Source: Streptomyces kurssanovii | GTDB taxonomy: Bacteria; Actinomycetota; Actinomycetes; Streptomycetales; Streptomycetaceae | DNA: 64,000 nt | Assembly (NCBI RefSeq): GCF_014649695.1 | Contig: NZ_BMTN01000016.1 | Span: 1-64,000, forward strand | Reading direction: 5' to 3' | Shown here: positions 63,322 to 64,000 of the stretch, one piece after another | Position numbering within the stretch: position 1 is the stretch's first letter | How the letters are laid out: each line of letters opens with the position of its first letter | Notes under the pieces: model-generated | Database searches by the model: none | Seen by the model: the letters and a program-made list of their open reading frames with translations, nothing else | What the model was told of the DNA's origin: nothing | Position numbers and translations under genes: made by a program

Positions 63322-63900
63322 TTGTCCGCCACCGCCGTAAGCCAGTCCCCCACCACGCGAGGCAGGACCAAGAAGAAGTTCGAACTCTCCCGCAGGGCGC
63401 GCCGGCTGACGCTCGCCGTCCACGTCGTGACCTCGGTGGGCTGGGTGGGTCTGTCCCTGGCGATGGCCGTGCTGGCCGTCATGGGGTACACCACCGAGGA
63501 CGCCGCGGTCGCCAAGGGCGTCTACTACGCGATGTACGTCTTCGACGACACCTGCGTCACGGTGTTCAGCATCACCGCCGCGCTGTCCGGCATTCTGCTG
63601 TCCTGCGGCACCAAGTGGGGCCTGCTGCTGCACTGGTGGATCATCGTCAAGTGGGTGATCACCCTGTTCATGACGATCTTCGCGTGGTTCGTGATCCACC
63701 CGATCGTCATGCAGGCCACCGAGAACACCGCGACGGCGGGCGGCGCGCCGCCGAAGCCGGGCTGGCCGGCGGACTTCCTGCTGTGGAGCGTGCCGGTGCT
63801 GTTCGCGCTGCTGACCGTCGCGGCGGTGGTGTCCGTCTACAAGCCGTGGGGCCGCACGTCCCGCGGGCGGCGCACCGCGCCGCGCGGTGGGCGTTCCTGA
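63322..63900 (+). CDS. Small integral membrane protein
   Basis: 192 residues with a basic N-terminus and four predicted membrane spans: LTLAVHVVTSVGWVGLSLAMAVLAVMG (about 30-56), CVTVFSITAALSGILL (about 77-93), WWIIVKWVITLFMTIFAWFVI (about 105-128) and FLLWSVPVLFALLTVAAVVSVY (about 150-173), then a basic tail. The HVVTSVGWVG segment with its His resembles small heme- or quinone-associated membrane proteins, but I do not recognise the family. The start is TTG 63322 after GAAAGG. A SARP box upstream suggests it belongs to the polyketide regulon, perhaps in export or redox support. Confidence 0.85.
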   Translation: MSATAVSQSPTTRGRTKKKFELSRRARRLTLAVHVVTSVGWVGLSLAMAVLAVMGYTTEDAAVAKGVYYAMYVFDDTCVTVFSITAALSGILLSCGTKWGLLLHWWIIVKWVITLFMTIFAWFVIHPIVMQATENTATAGGAPPKPGWPADFLLWSVPVLFALLTVAAVVSVYKPWGRTSRGRRTAPRGGRS

Positions 63901-63911
63901 ACGGAGGCGGC

Positions 63912-63939
63912 CCCGTGCCGGGTCGTGTCCCGGCACGGG
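63912..63939 (+). terminator. Hairpin after the membrane protein gene
   Basis: A perfect 11-bp stem (CCCGTGCCGGG and its complement) with loop TCGTGT, 11 bases past the stop. The last 60 bases of the window show no further feature. Confidence 0.8.
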
Positions 63940-64000
63940 TGCTCGCTGTGGCGCGGCTCTCGCCGTTGCCGGGAACGCCCGGCAGTGCCGGCGGCAATGC

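Overview
The window is very GC-rich DNA with actinomycete-style GTG/TTG starts, many 4-bp ATGA/GTGA gene overlaps, DUF5753-type XRE regulators and typical secondary-metabolism genes. It reads as Streptomyces. Gene content and order match the pristinamycin (streptogramin) supercluster of Streptomyces pristinaespiralis as I remember it: snaA/snaB/samS, the six-gene phenylglycine operon pglA-B-C-D-mbtY-pglE, and the NRPS genes snbDE and snbC. The source is therefore that species or a close relative. This is recognition from protein motifs and gene order; no database search was run.

Layout. (1) 1-5402, minus strand: a methyl-cycle cassette (metH fragment, PfkB-type kinase, metK/samS) downstream of the two-part pristinamycin IIA synthase snaA/snaB. 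(2) 5421-12911: an NRPS with order C-A-PCP-E-C-PCP-TE, interpreted as the terminal D-proline module of the PII chain (snaD). (3) 13254-19128: the L-phenylglycine operon, including the MbtH-like gene. (4) 19146-41479: the PI NRPSs. SnbC carries Thr and Abu plus epimerisation; SnbDE carries Pro, N-methylated aminophenylalanine, pipecolate and Phg plus thioesterase. (5) 41588-45459: an atypical NarL/FixJ regulator, a hemerythrin-like protein, a DUF6879/XRE module and an HD-domain gene remnant. (6) 45502-63900: tailoring genes of an aromatic (type II) polyketide pathway: PPTase, acyl-CoA dehydrogenase, aromatase/cyclase, C9-type ketoreductase, FAD hydroxylase, ABM monooxygenase, acyl-CoA ligase, a beta-lactamase-fold hydrolase, several SDR/NmrA oxidoreductases, two SnoaL-like proteins, a methyltransferase and a membrane protein. 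The minimal PKS (KS/CLF/ACP) is not in the window. This part corresponds to the cryptic polyketide cluster nested in the pristinamycin supercluster.

Regulation visible in the DNA. Three promoters (before snaD, mbtY and snbC) carry three heptamers of the GTCAGSS type at 11-bp spacing, ending exactly 8 bp before a plausible -10. This is the geometry of SARP activators, and as I recall GTCAGSS is the motif reported for PapR2. Two promoters in the aromatic-polyketide half instead carry perfect TCGAGCG heptamers (the ActII-ORF4/DnrI type) with the same 8-bp spacing. The nested clusters thus seem to be wired to two different SARP specificities.

How it works together. SnbA (outside) would load 3-hydroxypicolinate. 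SnbC adds Thr and D-Abu. SnbDE adds Pro, N-methyl-4-(dimethylamino)Phe, an oxo-pipecolate precursor and Phg supplied by the pgl operon, then cyclises. SnaD ends the PII chain with proline, which SnaA/SnaB desaturate. MetK and the methyl-cycle genes supply SAM.
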